NCBI GenBank assembly: GCA_014529385.2 | Contig: CM043959.1 | Coordinates: 8,337,526-8,397,525 of the forward strand | From: Adiantum capillus-veneris | Lineage: Eukaryota; Streptophyta; Polypodiopsida; Polypodiales; Pteridaceae | Length of the DNA: 60,000 nt | Direction: 5' to 3' | Shown here: one piece after another, positions 31,560-45,089 of the stretch | Layout: each line of letters opens with the position of its first letter | Position numbering within the stretch: position 1 is the first letter of the stretch | Notes under the pieces: generated by a model | What the model saw: the letters and a program-made list of their open reading frames with translations, nothing else | What the model was told of the DNA's origin: nothing | Database searches by the model: none | Position numbers and translations under genes: made by a program

Positions 31560-32290
31560 ATTTTAGATTCTAAACTCACCTTCGATCGGGACTAGTGTCG
31601 ATGGAGCTGCATCTAATCTGGCATGATAAAGCTTGATCTTAGCCACATTGTTGACCTTGGGCAACACTAGACTTGATAAATCCTTCAACTGCATTGTGTC
31701 ATTTGATAAGACCCAGCCAACCTCATAAGGACCTTACCAAGCCACTTTCAGATTGGGCTTCTTCCGGCCTAATTTAGATTGGTGCAGCAACACTAATTCC
31801 CCTTGTATGAACTCTCTGACTTTGATCTTGATGTCATGCCAATTTTTTCTTTTTTTACTGAACTACTTCTTGTTCAAGCATGTCATGCTACTTGATCCCA
31901 TCTAGGCACAATAATTCATCTAGTCACTGCTTTAGATTTGTGTTGAATTCCATTCCATGCTCTAGTGCCAACTTCAGACCTGAGAGTGAAAAATCCATAG
32001 GCACCATTGCCTTTATGCCATAGGCCATTTTGAAAGGTGTCAAAATCTTTGCATCCCACTGATGTGGCTCCTTTTGAACTATCTTTTTGAGAATTGTCTT
32101 TATTATTTTATTATTTCTTTTTGCATGGACATTGCAGCTAGGATAGTATGTAGTAGATTTTTAGTGCTTAATTGAAAATATCTTAGTCAATATCTGAATC
32201 ATCTCATTTACAAAATTTGTGCCTTGATCTAATACTATTTCAATGGGACATCCAAATTGGCAAATGGCTTTTTCATAATAACCTCTTTCT
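31560..32290 (-). pseudogene. Ty3/gypsy integrase C-terminal region
   Basis: On the minus strand: 'CQFGCPIEIVLDQGTNFVNE' (second catalytic Asp region), 'YYPSCNVHAKRNNKIIK' where the catalytic Glu of the NG-x-AER motif is Lys, 'QWDAKILTPFKMAYGI', then 'NWHDIKIKVREF' and 'GELVLLHQSKLGRKKPNLKVAW' with the GPY/F-like 'GPYEVGWVL'. Many stops. This is a different lineage from the chromovirus, closer to Tat-like elements. Confidence 0.78.
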
Positions 32291-33750
32291 TGATGTGCAA
32301 CATCAACTTTCCTACTCTAGCTCCCTATCCCTTTTCAAAAACCTTATCATAGTTGCTACAACATCTCCTTACTCTATGTATGTGTGTGTGTGTGTGAACT
32401 ATGCACTATGCAAGTAATTTCTAGAAGGAATGTACTCGGTAGAGAGTTCTTTCTATCCACTATGCAAGTAATTTCTAGTAGGAATGTGCTTGCTCATACC
32501 TACCCAACAAGGATTGCAATGGAGTAGAGATCTACTATACCTGGTGCCAATGTCGCACAATGCAAGAGGTGTATGTAAGGCTTATGAAGGGTCACAAATT
32601 TTCAATGTTAGCTAAGGATCTTGAGGTAAGTGCTAGTTCCTACAAAGCATGTTTGGTTAGTGTATTTTTCCCATGACTGACTTATTGGAATCCTTTCTTC
32701 TTTGAAATTGGGAGGACTCTTTATTAATCATCTCTTGTTTTAGCAGATTCTCCTATATTCAACAACATTGAAAACTGGTGCTCGTGCGTCCCCAAATTAT
32801 ATTTGTAAGTTGCTAGTCAATGCCTTGGAAAACTTGACTCCAATGCATTTCAGCAATGTAGGCCACAATATGGATTGGTCTAAATTCAACAATGTTAAAT
32901 ACTTGCTCTTGGAAGAGGTAAGTTTTGAATGTATATTGCAATCAAATTCACCTATAGATTTAAGAAACTCACAATGTATTTATATTCTAATACTGTAGAT
33001 CTATGTGTTCACTTTTGATCTGCAGAAGGTGTAGCGTAAAAGTTAATAACATGGAATTTTGTGCCTGTAATATTTGAAAAGTCAAGTCCTAGCGAGATAT
33101 AATCAATCACTTTGTGGCTTAATTGAAGACCAAGAGCCAACCAATCCAAGATGGACATTCAAGTGTGAAACCAAATCTCAACAACCAAGAATCAATTGAA
33201 AGTGTCTGCTAAACTCACAACTGAAAGAAAGGTGTTGCAAATGGAAGGCAAGATGAAGGGGCCAAAAGGTGGAGAAATAGAGTGGTATTGAGAGAGAGAG
33301 CCTAGCTCTGTTTCCCATGTACGGAACATCTAAGTACACCACTCATATGCTAAGCGAGTAGCCTCATGTAATTGATTAAGGCAATACAAACTTTACCATC
33401 TTATTGTGTCATCTCTTTACTTGCACCGAACTTTGTCATTGTTTTGAAGTCACTTTATGTTGTCATTCAAATAGTGGTTAACTAAGTGCAATTGTCTTGA
33501 AATACTATTGTTTCTCTCATTTGCTACGCTCCACAAAAATTTGTGCTGAGAATCAAGTTAGCCAATAACTTTTGTAGTTGATACATTCTTCTATATAATT
33601 GGATATCAATAGTGGCTGGTGAAAGGATGGTCACAAGGCATCATAAAACAAAGGAAAGATCATTATTTATATTTCTAAATAAAGGGCATATAAATCCAAA
33701 ATGTGAACATGAAACATATAGCTGTTAATGGTACAATCAACCTTTATAGA
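32291..33750. other. no assigned gene; weak exon-like stretch
   Basis: A plus-strand open stretch at 32768-32920 ends at GAGGTAAGTTT, a good splice-donor sequence, and another GAGGTAAGT occurs at 32624. I do not recognise the translation, so it may be chance. A direct repeat of 30 bases (CACTATGCAAGTAATTTCTA...) lies at 32404 and 32458. Confidence 0.35.
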
Positions 33751-33790
33751 AATTAGGAAGAGAATGGGATGTAGGAGGGCCTCTTATTTG
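33751..33790 (+). repeat. one end of a second TIR-element copy
   Basis: ATTAGGAAGAGAATGGGATG and the following GTAGGAGGGCCTCTT match the terminal repeat of the element at 23109 over about 36 bases. The opposite end was not found within 1 kb. Confidence 0.65.
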
Positions 33791-33799
33791 GAAGTTTAA

Positions 33800-34159
33800 G
33801 TAAGTACTTAAAACTTAATGAATCTTTGAACAAATTTGAGAATGGTGGGGGAGATGGTGGACTTTAGGACATATTCACAAAAGTTCCTTGGATCAAGTTA
33901 CTGGCTAAGACCACGTAGGTCATGGTAGATTTTGGTAATCTCACCATAACTTATGTATACAATACGAAATATTCATGTAAGTACTTAAAACTTTATGAAT
34001 CTTTGACCAAATTTCAAAATGGTGAGAGGGGGGGCGGGGGTGGAATTTAGGAAATATGCACAAAAGTTCCTTGGATCAAGTTAATTCCTTGGACTAAGCA
34101 GGTCATGGTAGATTTTGGTAATCTCACCATAACTTATGTATACAGTATGAAATACTCAT
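33800..34159. repeat. tandem duplication, period 177
   Basis: Unit 1 (33800-33976) and unit 2 (33977-34159) both begin GTAAGTACTTAAAACTT and share GTTCCTTGGATCAAGTTA and the closing CTCACCATAACTTATGTATA. No coding content. Unit 2 has a G-rich insertion at about 34027. Confidence 0.85.
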
Positions 34160-36125
34160 GGAACTACAGTTTTAATATATTAAAAACATGATAAGACTCA
34201 TATTTGATTTCAAAGGACCCAACAAAATTATTTTTGAAAAAATAGAACTTTATGCAATAGTTACAATTTATTGCTGAGCTTAAATGAGTATTGAATTCCA
34301 TCAATATTTATTGACAAATCGTAGAAGCTTCAAATTTGTATTGCATACCTAAAACAGGTATTTTTTTTTAAAATTGAACCAACTTAAGAAATCTCTGACC
34401 TGCATTCATGACTTAGTGAAAATTCTTGAGATTTAACTAATTAATTCGTTGAAGATAAACATGGCAATGCATTAATTATGGACCTTGATTTACCCTTGTA
34501 ATTCTTATTTTTGAGACTCGAGGCCGGTTGGTTTTTTGAGACCACCCGGACAAGTTCTTTGGTGAAAAATAGGTGTGATTTGGCCATAATCTACCCCGAG
34601 AACATGACCTCGCATGGTAAGATTCATTCTTTCTCTCCAAAAATGTAGTATGTACCTTAATCGTGGTGCAAAAAAAGCTCATTCTTTGATGGACCCAACA
34701 AGTCTCCAATGCAACACATTCTTCCAAATCTTTTTTGAAGTGACCCCATTTTCTCAGATAAGTAGACTTCTTACAAAGAGGATACACAAGACTAGACCCT
34801 TAGTGAACATGCCAAAGAAAGTTTAAAAGAGGAAGTGTAATATGGCTCAAACCATAGAGGAACAAACAATTGTAGAGACTGAAGAAAAAAGTACAAGAAC
34901 GATGTCCTTGCATGGAAAGAAAAATCACCTCCCCCCACACCACCATTGAATAAGAAGAACATGAAATGGAGAGTCATCATAGTGGCTTTGCATGATATTA
35001 AAAAATATTAAAGAGCATGAATCCCATAACACCCAACGCTCCATATTAAAGGTTGAATCGTGAAATAATTGAGAATTTTCCTATACTACTAAAGTCCAAA
35101 AATCTTTGGTTAATGAAACATTATCACCATTGCATACAAAGGGAGTAGATGAAAGTGTGGAACCTCCTCCATCACCTCATCTCGGCATGCACGATGGCTT
35201 CCCGATGAGTCAAAAGCGCCAGAGGTAGGCACGAGCTTGGCGGTAGCATATTTGGAATGGCAGAACGGGATAAAGGGAGATCCGAGCAAATCTCAGAGCA
35301 CACCACATGTAAAGCCCCTCTTGAGATTCAATGGAATTTTAAGAGATATCTTTGCATCTCTTTAGAAATTGGGGATGCACAAGGAAAATCTCTCAGCTTG
35401 AAGCTGCAGGAGAATAGGAAGCCAATATCAAGCAAGCCATGGTCTGGGTAGATCTTGGTAGCTAAGCGGATGAGCAACGGGCATCCATGGCAAGATTTGA
35501 AGCCAAACTTATGATCTTGGAGCTTAGTATGGGATATTGTGTGTGATCCCCCCCCTCCTCCCCCCACCCCACACATACACAATTGGAGTGCAGAGATCAA
35601 GGGGTAGTATGTCAAGATATGTAGGTCAAAATAAGCATATTAGGGAAAATTAAGCAAGTGCGAGAGGATAGAAGTGAGCAAGGATTGGATCGGCCAATAG
35701 ACTTGAAGGGAATTGAATAGCATTGAATCAAGGGAAATCGAAGGCATTGAGGAGAGAAGCAACTCATTGTGAGCCTTTTAGAGCTTGAGTGCTACATGGT
35801 GAATGTAGAGAACAGAGAGTTCTGTGGAGATTGAGGGAACCAAGCATTGAAGGAAGTCGAAGGAAAGCTTGAAGAAAATCAAGTAATATCTCGACAACAA
35901 AGCTTGTGACTAAATCTTTTAGACATTGAGAAGGAGGAAATTGGGAAGCGAGCATTGGATTTAGAAGGTGCATAGAAAATATTGGTAAAGGATAAATCGG
36001 ACGTTACAAGTAGTGTTCGAAGAAAATTGAGATTCTAAGCAAAACCAAACTTGTAGCAACATTGTGGAATTTTTTTGTGTACTTGTGTGTTTGAAGCACT
36101 TGAAGGAGGAAAATCGAGTCTGTGT

Positions 36126-36126
<1 letters not shown>

Positions 36127-36202
<76 letters not shown>
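36127..36202. repeat. (AC)38 microsatellite
   Basis: An uninterrupted 76-base AC dinucleotide tract. Open frames across it on the minus strand (poly Cys-Val) are artefacts. Confidence 0.98.
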
Positions 36203-36205
<3 letters not shown>

Positions 36206-38600
36206 AAAGCCATTGACAAAGGGGCAGCCAATGCTAGCTAGATTTGCAGAGTACATAAGCAGGGGAAGGTAGTTACCGAGTCCATTACGGTGTGGATTTG
36301 ACACACATAAATTGGGCATTTACAACCAAGAAACACTAGAGCCTTGGAAGTGATAGAGTTGTAGTAGCTCATAATTGGCATTTCAGCAAATAGTCACGAG
36401 CAAACTTAGAAGAGCTTGCTATTGCTCACATACAAACACACATACACACACAGATTTTGAGTGCAACAGAGAACATACAATTTTCTTTCTTCTACTCTCT
36501 TAGATTGTGTGCACACACTTGTTATCAAGAGAGAGTGTAGAGCCAGTACCGATAAAAGAAAGATAAAGAGAGGGCAAGAGGGATAACTCTTCTCAAGAAA
36601 ATTGAGAGAAAGAGAACTTTTGAGCTCTCTTCATCACTAAGAGGGTGTGTGTGTGCTCTTGGCGTGTGCTCACACAAACACACACAGGTGTGTGCGAGAC
36701 GGGCGAGTAAGATTGAGTGATCCTTGACATCGATCCGAATTTAAGCTTCGGCAATTTCTCTTTGGCTCAAACTACGACACCCATGTTCTTTTGGATATCA
36801 GCTTTCGGCATTCTTCTTGACATCAATGATTTGCATTGGCTTCGGTTTTGGCGGCTCGACATCAATTTTGACACTGATTTTGGTGTCTATGACTTTGGCC
36901 TTTTCCCTCGGCATCAGTGGCTACGACCTTGAGACGAGCACTTTCATCCGACGGTGGAAGGCGACATTGACCTTATTTTTATCGATTTTGACATAGTGAG
37001 AGCTAGAAAGAGTAGTTGTTGATTCACCTATGACTTCCCTCCCACACCCATTTTGAAGCAGTGTTCTAATAGAAATTCCCCAGCACCTCGGCTTCCTGAT
37101 TTTGACTTGGCAGGAGACAGACAGAGGTAGAGTAGCATAGGTACTCCTCTAGCCCACATTCAAAGCAACCTACATCTGACGTAGTCTCCACATCATTTGG
37201 CTTTGACAGTACCCCTAGTTTCCAACTGCAGTAGCACACACTGGCACATAGCAACTTCGAGAACCATTTAAAAGAGGTTTTTCCCTTGAGTGATCTCGGC
37301 TCTCGGGCGGCAATTTTGACCACAAGCAGTTAGTCGTGCTTTGTGTTTGGTCTTTGGTCAACGTGTTTTTTCGATGGAAGAGGAAGTGTGCCAGATTTGA
37401 GACCATTTTGCTCATAACTAGTATGATTGTGTGGGGCATTTTAGAGAGAAATTTTTAGCATGCTTTTGTGCAGTTTATGTGATGTATGCATATGCGGATA
37501 CACCTTCAGCTAGCTCCAGCTCACAAGTAGCAAGTTCCCATGTTTATAGCTTTTTGGAACAAGTACAAGTCCATAGAGCCACTCGTTCAGGATTGAGCTA
37601 GTTTGCGAAGGTTTTGGTAGTGTATGTATACCTTTTGTGCATTTGTTTACAAAGACACGAAGTGTCTATATGCTTTGTGCGATATTGGAAAGACTTTCTG
37701 AGTTTTCACTCGGTCTTCAAGGAAACTATATCATACTTTCCCCAGATTCATGCCATGTTCCATGCGTATTTGTAGTTTTGCTCTTTGATGGTTTAGTGGT
37801 CGAATTTGACTCCTACTTTGACAGGTTTCCTTGGACACAGTTTAATGTTCTTATATCCACTCTTGCAAGTGTGAGAATTGCATATGCTCGTGTGGCTACA
37901 TACTTTTTCACTCACGGATTTATAGGTCTTTTGTAGATTTTTGCAGGCAGTTTCTCTTGTGAGGTGTGTTTGGGCTAGTTTGCTCACTACTTGTGTATAT
38001 AGTTATGCACTGTACGCTCAATTGAGCTATTTGTCCTAGATTGTATGCTTGCAATTTGCAGATTCTGGACTTCATTCTATGTATATGTGAGCATCAATTT
38101 TGATACATATGATCATGGATTTCATGATTGTGTAGCTAGTGGTCGAGTGATCTCCTGCTTTTGTTACGAGTTTTTGCATGGTTTATGGTAGAGATTGTAC
38201 TTGAGATTTTGCTCAATTTACAATGGATACTCTGCTAGATTTCTCCCAGGTTTTCTCACCATAGTTTAGTTTCTTGACATGCACTTATGATTGCACATAT
38301 ATGTGACTATTTAGAGTCTACAATGATGACTTGTGAGAGACATCAGTCTCGTTCTTACAGATATATGTGATGTTGTCATTGTGGTCACACAAGGCAGATT
38401 TGGCACCATTGTTTTAGACTTATGAGACAACAGCGGAGATCTATACATGATACACATGAGTTTTTGACACATGCTAGAACAGTGGTTTCATATGGCAGTG
38501 ACGGTGATATCACATTTCCCTTTAGCGTTCATCTTGATTACATGTCTTCGAGTGGTACACTTCTCTACATTGGTTACTAGATGAGGATGGAGTTGTTTGT

Positions 38601-38721
38601 GTCACACCACATCGTGACTAGTTTAGCACCTTCTCTAGTGGGAGTTTTTCCTGTCACACCACAAAATGACTAGTTTAGCACATCGTGACTAGTTAAGCAC
38701 CTTCTCTAGTGGAAGTTTTGG
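38601..38721. repeat. short tandem duplication
   Basis: GTCACACCACATCGTGACTA at 38601 and a variant at 38653 are each followed by a TTAGCACCTTCTCTAGTGG block (first ending near 38641, second near 38712). The second unit carries an extra internal copy of the GTGACTAGTT piece. Confidence 0.75.
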
Positions 38722-39299
38722 TTGTGTGTACTTAGCCGATAGTTCAACGTTTGACATTGCAGGCACATGAGATGTTTGCTTGTCATTGCCCTGTGGTGCA
38801 TCATATATGCTATGACATGTGCGCTATGTTCTTCAACTAAGATAGAGCTTGATCTTAGTGAGATAGTTAGCATAATTTCGGTTTCAGATACTGCCTAGAG
38901 AGAAATCTTTCCAGATGAATTGCAGCTCATTAGTGATTGCCAAAGGAGCTGCCAGTGGCTGGGTATATCCTATGTGTCTGAGGTTTGAGATGACAAAGTC
39001 TCAGTTTTGTTGTTGGCATGCTTTGAGCGAGAGGCGAGACGTGTCTTCTTTGCCTTTGAGCTCCATCATGCTCACAAGACAAAACATCTAGCTATGCAAG
39101 ATGTGCCAGTAGACTTTGTAGAGATAGAGGTAGAGAGATAGTGCTCTAGTGAGACATAGCAGGTGTTGTCAGGGTCTGTGTAGGCAAAGGTAGAGAGGGT
39201 ATGTTTCCTAAAGACATAGGCAAAGATGACATACATGTTTTGAGGAGAATGTACACCACTCCTCCCTAGGAGGTGTTTATGTATAAATAATGAGCGGTC

Positions 39300-39355
39300 C
39301 TCAAGATTTATTCAAGCTAGCCCACACCTCCCTTTTAGCTCTAGTATTCTCTGTT

Positions 39356-39386
<31 letters not shown>

Positions 39387-39620
39387 CACAGAAATAGAAC
39401 CCCAAAGTGTGTAGAATACACACATGAGATGATGTATATATAGAGGAGACCTGGGTGCCATATATAGAGAAGCCATATATTGAGTAGCTTCACATATAAG
39501 CTCAACACCCCCGCTCAAATAAGGGTCCCTAACTGTGGATGAAAAAACCCTTGGGGGATCAAGGGAAAAACCCACAGCTCTATATACACCCACCATTAGC
39601 CAAAGTTTTGAGAGCATGGC
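39300..39620 (-). repeat. Ty1/copia LTR fragment
   Basis: Read on the minus strand it gives GGTGGGTGTATATAGAGC, GGGTTTTTCCCTT, AAGGGTTTTTTCATCCAC, a TATA-rich part, ACACTTTGGGGTTCTA and a CT tract, closely matching 3938-4150. No copia coding sequence is adjacent, so it is a solo or truncated LTR. Confidence 0.7.
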
Positions 39621-42600
39621 TCGGAAGAGCTTTTCAAGTACTACCTTGTGGAAGTCTTTGGCCTTAAAAAATAGGTTGAGATTTGTCCATATGTCCAAAT
39701 CTTCAAGACATTGGATATTCCCAAATTGGCTCTAAAGTCTCAAACTCTCTAATATGCTGTTTTACTCTTATCCTATCAAATACAATAATGAATACATAGG
39801 TTCAATAAAGAGGTGCAAAGGCTATCGATTAGCTCATAATCAAAAGTGTCTCCTTGAATCTGCTGTGTAGCTTGTCATCAATATGGAATCACAGAACATG
39901 TCATCAATATGGTATCACCAAACATGTCTTCATAAATCTTTTATTGTAGTCTTGTAGTAACACATTTGATTTGAGTAAGAATTCCATTAGCACTTACATC
40001 ATCCTTTTGGCACTCTAAAGTCTTGAGATGCACCTCAGACTAGGTGCATTGGCACCTTCGAAGGTTTCTTCACCCTCTTGGCACCCTAAGACCCAAAACC
40101 CATCTTACAACCACCTCCTAATCTTGGTCCTTCCACTCCTTTTATTTTCTCACCTTGGAATGGTCAATTCCAGAGAGATGAATCACTTAAGTAGACCACA
40201 ACTACACTTGGTGACAAAGAGCATAACAAGAAGATAAACTACACATGTTTGTCAAAATTATGTCCGTGTGTCAACTAATTGAAGATTGTTTTGAGCTCAT
40301 TAATGTCCAAAAAAGTGTGCCGACTTCTCTCATATAGAGCTCAAATAGATACTTCATCAAGTACTCTTTATTACTAGTTCTCTTTCTCTGACACGAAACT
40401 TAAATAACCCAAATAGACCACCGACATGGCGCCAAAAGCACCTAGTCTACATAGCTTATGGTGAGGCCTCGGAAAACGGGTGCTCTAGCAAATGTGTATC
40501 ACCGAAGGGATATCAACATTCAAGAATCCCTAGCTTAATAAAACCTCACCACGACCCCCCAAAGACTGAACAAACTAGACTATGGTCAAGCTCAACAATC
40601 ACGATCTTCCAAATCAGGTCTCACAAATGGCACGATCATTTTAAGTGGCGAAGAATGACTCCACAAAAGCATACTTTGGCTATAACCGCAACACAATATA
40701 TGTCAAAGTATAATCATTGCTAATGATAGAAATAATTTGGAGACAAATAGGTGCTAAAAAATTCAAGGAGTAATGTATGGGATGTCGCTCTCAAGAGAGC
40801 TTACAACACTCAAACGTGCTTGCTACACGCATATACCAATATGCATTAATCTTCCATCGAAAAACATAAAACGATGAAAAAACCTACCAAAGTGGATGTA
40901 AAAATCTATACCTATATCTAGCAACACTTGTAAGCTAATAAATTGAATCCAACTATGGTTGTAACAAACTAGAGACTCCATCTCTCTAAGATTACCACAC
41001 ATGGCATAGATATAGCCAAACAACGGATATCACCAAGCAAAGAATCTTTGAAAAAACACAAAGTATCTACTAGATACCTTTGACACTGCAAAAACCTATG
41101 AAGAGAGAAAAAACGATACTCCGAACTTATAAACTTACTTTCAATGTCGAATCTTGGTCAATCCTTGGAGAAGCATAACTTGTACATGCGTTTTGGACAA
41201 AACTGACTCATATCAATTTCAAAAAACTCCGCCTCTATTGATTATGAAGCATCTGGCCATGAATCACTGTCCATGTGTGTGAGAGATCCACGGACTATTT
41301 CCCTGGGCTCTCTCTGAGTGTGTATCTGCGAATGTCAAGAACTTGTCTCCGCTATGTGCTTGGGTGATATGCAGGCTTGTCTCAGCTTCAAAATAGATTT
41401 AAAAGGGGTAGCTTTAACGAATTTTGTAGATGGAGATTCCAAGGACGAAAATGGGTGCAAAAGGGGGTAAAACCTTAGAACACCTTGTGAAAATACTGTC
41501 GAAATGACGAGCATGGTGCCATAGCAATCGGAACTAAAATCCACCTTGAATGTATGGCGCGTGGACACGAACATAAAATCCTCAACTCTCAGAGTACTGA
41601 CATGCTCTTTGCTCCTTGTGCCTTCTCATTGCTTAGAGTGTGGACTCTTCACTTGGTACACTCTCTATGCATTACATTAGTATATCTTTCTTATTTCAAT
41701 TATTTTTGTGTGCACTTCACCTAAATCGAATGGCCTTCGCTCTCACTGAAGCGGGAGATAATCTAGGAAAGGGGAGCAGTGCCATAGCCAAGTTTTGATA
41801 ACTGTTGAAAGGAGTGTGTGCGGACTCATGCGTGCGATGAGGAAGACATGTACCCATTGTATGGTAGTGTCTATAGTGAGATAATGTTGATGGAATCCTT
41901 ATTCATATTCGATATAAGAATAAGATTAGTTGTGAGCAGGTATGGGTCTGTCTGGCCGTCCGTATGGCCATTATCCCAACACTGTACTTGGAGGTATGCA
42001 TGAGTGTCTTAGCATTATGATTTTCACTAAACTGCTTGCCTCAATATCTATTTCCACGCCATCTTACTTGTATAATATAAATCATTTACATCGTTCCACT
42101 TGGATGTGAGTAGCATAGTTCTTTAATGTATTATTATTTCTTTTTTGAGAAATGCATACATTGTGAAATTTGAAATGACGGGACTCATGTAAGAAAGTGC
42201 AAGCTTCAAGCTTGTGAAAGCATTGCAACTTCAAGCTTGTGTGTAGAGATGTCCAAATATTTCTACGTGGTGCATCTCTGAGGGCGTCACAATAGAAATG
42301 TTTTGTATCATGAATGCTTGTTTTGAGGTATTTAAAAAAACCCTCCCACTTACACGCCTTTATCAGATTGATTAAAATAATCCCTTTGGGTAGGTGTACT
42401 CTAGAAATTCAAATAGGATTTTTGGCTTCATAGAAACAAGTCGTGGCGCTTTGTCCCATTGTTGAATTTTTGTTATCCTGGGAGTACTTTTGGTCTATAG
42501 CAGGCAAGCTTTGGGCAGTCAAATAAGGAGTCAATTATGCTGATCCAAAAAGGGTCCCTAACCCATCTGTAGCTTGAAGAGCAAGGTGGATGCTATAACA

Positions 42601-43300
42601 AAGTGGCAAACGTCCCTTGAGCATTGCGCCCATGTCTTGAAGGTTGTTTACTTCGATTTGATGTTTAAGTCTCGGTTATCTTAAATGTGTAGAAGGGTGT
42701 GTTTGTGCGAAAGTGTGGTTCGCAATTGATTGCACGTAGCAACGAAAGAGCTTCCTATTCACCTGTTCCGAAGAAGATGATGAGAGCTTTTGTAGATTAT
42801 AGCCTTATTTGCGAGCTTGTAACTCTCTGAAAATCACTCACGGGAATACAAAATTTACAATTGTTTGGCAACCATGTTTTCACATGAACATGCTCAAGGA
42901 ATTCCCCACCCTCCTTGTTGTGGGAGGGTTTACTTTATGCTACACTTACACCAAATAGTAGGGCTTTTATAGGGCTCTCCAAATAAGAAAATGCAACCTC
43001 ATACACCTTCCGCAACACATTAAATGTGTTGCACACCTTCGAAGCACCTCATATGTAGAGGGGCTTTGAACGCACTATGCCCCATAGATTTGAAGGTGCT
43101 GGCCTCCAAATGAGGAGCGACATGCTAGTGCAAGTCTATTGTACGTTTTTAAAAACATTGTTATCTAGAATTAGAAAACTTGGCCCACCCACCAAGTTGC
43201 TAGATGGAATTGCTCATCTTTTGAATAGAAGCCCTTCCCATTCTGGAAGGCCGTGTGAACGTCCTTTACCATCTCTATCTTATGTGAAAAGAAGGCAGTA
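39621..43300. other. no recognisable gene
   Basis: About 3.7 kb with only short, featureless frames. A 30-base segment at 40771-40800 (TAATGTATGGGATGTCGCTC then TCAAGAGA) recurs with few changes at 45595-45624, suggesting a shared repeat edge of unknown family. Confidence 0.5.
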
Positions 43301-43747
43301 GTGATCTCATCTCATCTCATTGGTGGAAAGGGGGTCTCATATTTGATTGGTACTAGCCTACCTATATTGTTTTGCCCTACCACGTTTCTTGCAGCCGTGC
43401 GCCCTACGAATGTGAATATGGATTCATGTGGCAGTAGTTTCACAACACTCTATTCTGATCTATCGGAAGCTTCAATGAGAGGGATGCGGCCATCAATGCC
43501 CCGCAGGTGCGTGAACCGGCTCCTGCAGGTAGCTGACCTACAGCTAGACATCCACCTTCTGCGGGCTACTTTGTATTCGGCACCTCTGCACATGGCCGGC
43601 GGACGTCTGCTTCTACGACACCATACGGAGAGCAGTACGTCGCTTCTGCCTCTCGTTAGGAGGACAGATATAGAAGCCGATTCACTCGTGCGTGAGCTCT
43701 ATATTTCCCCTCCACCTCTGCTCCCTGATCATGATAAACAGCATTAA
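43301..43747 (+). other. open frame of 148 codons, unrecognised
   Basis: The 3' half (43480-43745) is visibly richer in G+C than the surroundings. The frame contains 'RCVNRLLQVADLQLDIHLLRA', a Leu/Arg-rich segment, but no motif I recognise. Another frame of the same stretch is also fairly open, so the coding strand is uncertain. It could be part of a host exon captured or left between repeats. Confidence 0.25.
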
Positions 43748-44043
43748 GGACTCATGTGTTCATTCTGCGTCATGTTTAATTTCAGTACTGTCATATTTGG
43801 TTGCAGAAGGGGGTTTCGCTTACAGTTACACATTGGCGTCTGATTGCAGCCATTAGCTACCTCTGTTGGGTGTGCCACCCCTCCAGCTTCGCTAATTAAG
43901 CTGGCCACCGCTACGTCATCAGGCCGGAGCTCTTTCAACCAGTCCAAGTAGCTAGCTGCCTGCAATCCTCCTTTCTGCAAGTACAAGTACATGACTAGCT
44001 TCCCCTCACTTATTTTTTCAGCTCTTCCAGATTCTGTATCCAA
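43744..44043 (-). other. open frame of 99 codons, unrecognised
   Basis: Minus strand. 'LVMYLYLQKGGLQAASYLDW' followed by 'LKELRPDDVAVASLISEAGG' reads like a folded domain rather than repeat translation. It is convergent with and touches the plus frame at 43301-43747. No family assigned. It is among the better candidates for non-transposon coding sequence here, with low confidence. Confidence 0.3.
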
Positions 44044-45089
44044 TATAATCGATATTCGAGTCTTGTTTCTGTTGCTTACAATCTCGCATAACTTGGACTT
44101 GCTGCTGATTACACCATTTACTGCTCTTCATTAATTTGGGAAGAGATGTTACTTGAGTCTCAGATTAATACATCAGTTTTGTGGCTTTCGAGAGGCCGCT
44201 GCTGCTAACACCCCTAAATGTACGTGCATGCTCATAATGAGAGATAATCTGTGAAATGTCTATGCAAGCCTCAACCGGCATGTGCATGAATATATATACT
44301 CTGAGTCTACATAAGTATTAAAGCTCATGTGTATTCTGAGACAGGGGGCAAATATATAGGGATCAATATTGCGCTACTAGTGTTGTCACTACGAGGTCGA
44401 GGCTTATGAATGTTACAACTTAGTAGCCCAAGTGGATCGAGCACTTTCCCGATTGCTCATAGCAGGCGCTTTCTATTTAGGGCTTCTGCTGTCTGGGGTT
44501 GTTAAAACGGTATAAGACCAGCTTCTCACTACAAGTACATTCGTTAGATTGTTTTAAAGCCAAGGACATGAGAAGACTTGTTGCTCTGCTAGGGGAACAA
44601 CTTCCATAAAAGTAGCTACACGCGAAAAACCCTAACCGAAATAAAAAAGGAAATTCTCTTGGTTTTATGGTGAAAATTCGAAGCTTTTGCCGGTATTTGC
44701 ACTTAAACTTGTGTAAACTTACCGATCTTATTCAAGGCCGGATTTTACGATTTCAATCGGTTAAAATACATTGGATCCGAGTCTCACTAGATCTTCAGAC
44801 TGTCCAACTTTGCGTAGCTTTTTGCTACTTGGACCAATTGTCGCCGTACGCTTGGGCAGCAGGCTGGGGGGGGGGGGGGGGGGGGTGGTCACGGTTTCCT
44901 AGCATGTTCTTCTCTTCCCATATGTGATGTCGTCATGAGAGGAATAAGAGGAGTAACCGTGCTAATATTGTGGAGAAATGCTATCACACAGAGAAACAAC
45001 ACTTAAGAAAGTAAATGTAGGCCCCAAGAAGGAGATGTTTCTAGACTCAGAGGACGTAGCCTATTAGAGGTTTGATTGTGACCCATTGA
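44044..45089. other. no gene; G20 run
   Basis: Non-coding as far as can be seen. A 20-base G run lies at 44866-44885. A single AAACCCTAA (telo-box-like) at about 44626 is not enough to call a promoter. Confidence 0.5.

Larger units (their letters stand above)
34160..39250. other. no recognisable gene, repeats only
   Basis: About 5 kb without a supportable gene. It contains (AC)38 at 36127-36202, a degenerate segment at 36715-36990 with repeated GACATC/TCGGCAT and TTTTGAC motifs, and a small duplicated block at 38601-38721. Short frames at 34476, 35328 and 37066 (minus) show no family features. Confidence 0.55.

Noticed and set aside
32768-32998. A 76-codon frame ending at a splice-donor-like site, as a host exon
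   Set aside because: The translation is not recognised and no matching neighbouring exon was found; kept only as a note.
34476-34787. Minus-strand 103-codon frame as a LINE zinc-binding end
   Set aside because: Considered because of the 'YPLCKKS' start, but the spacing of Cys and His does not fit and no RT is nearby.
36004-36319. Three minus-strand frames rich in Cys-Val
   Set aside because: They are translations of the AC microsatellite.
38601-38721. CRISPR-like direct repeats
   Set aside because: Only two irregular units without regular spacers; a plant genome, so no CRISPR is expected.
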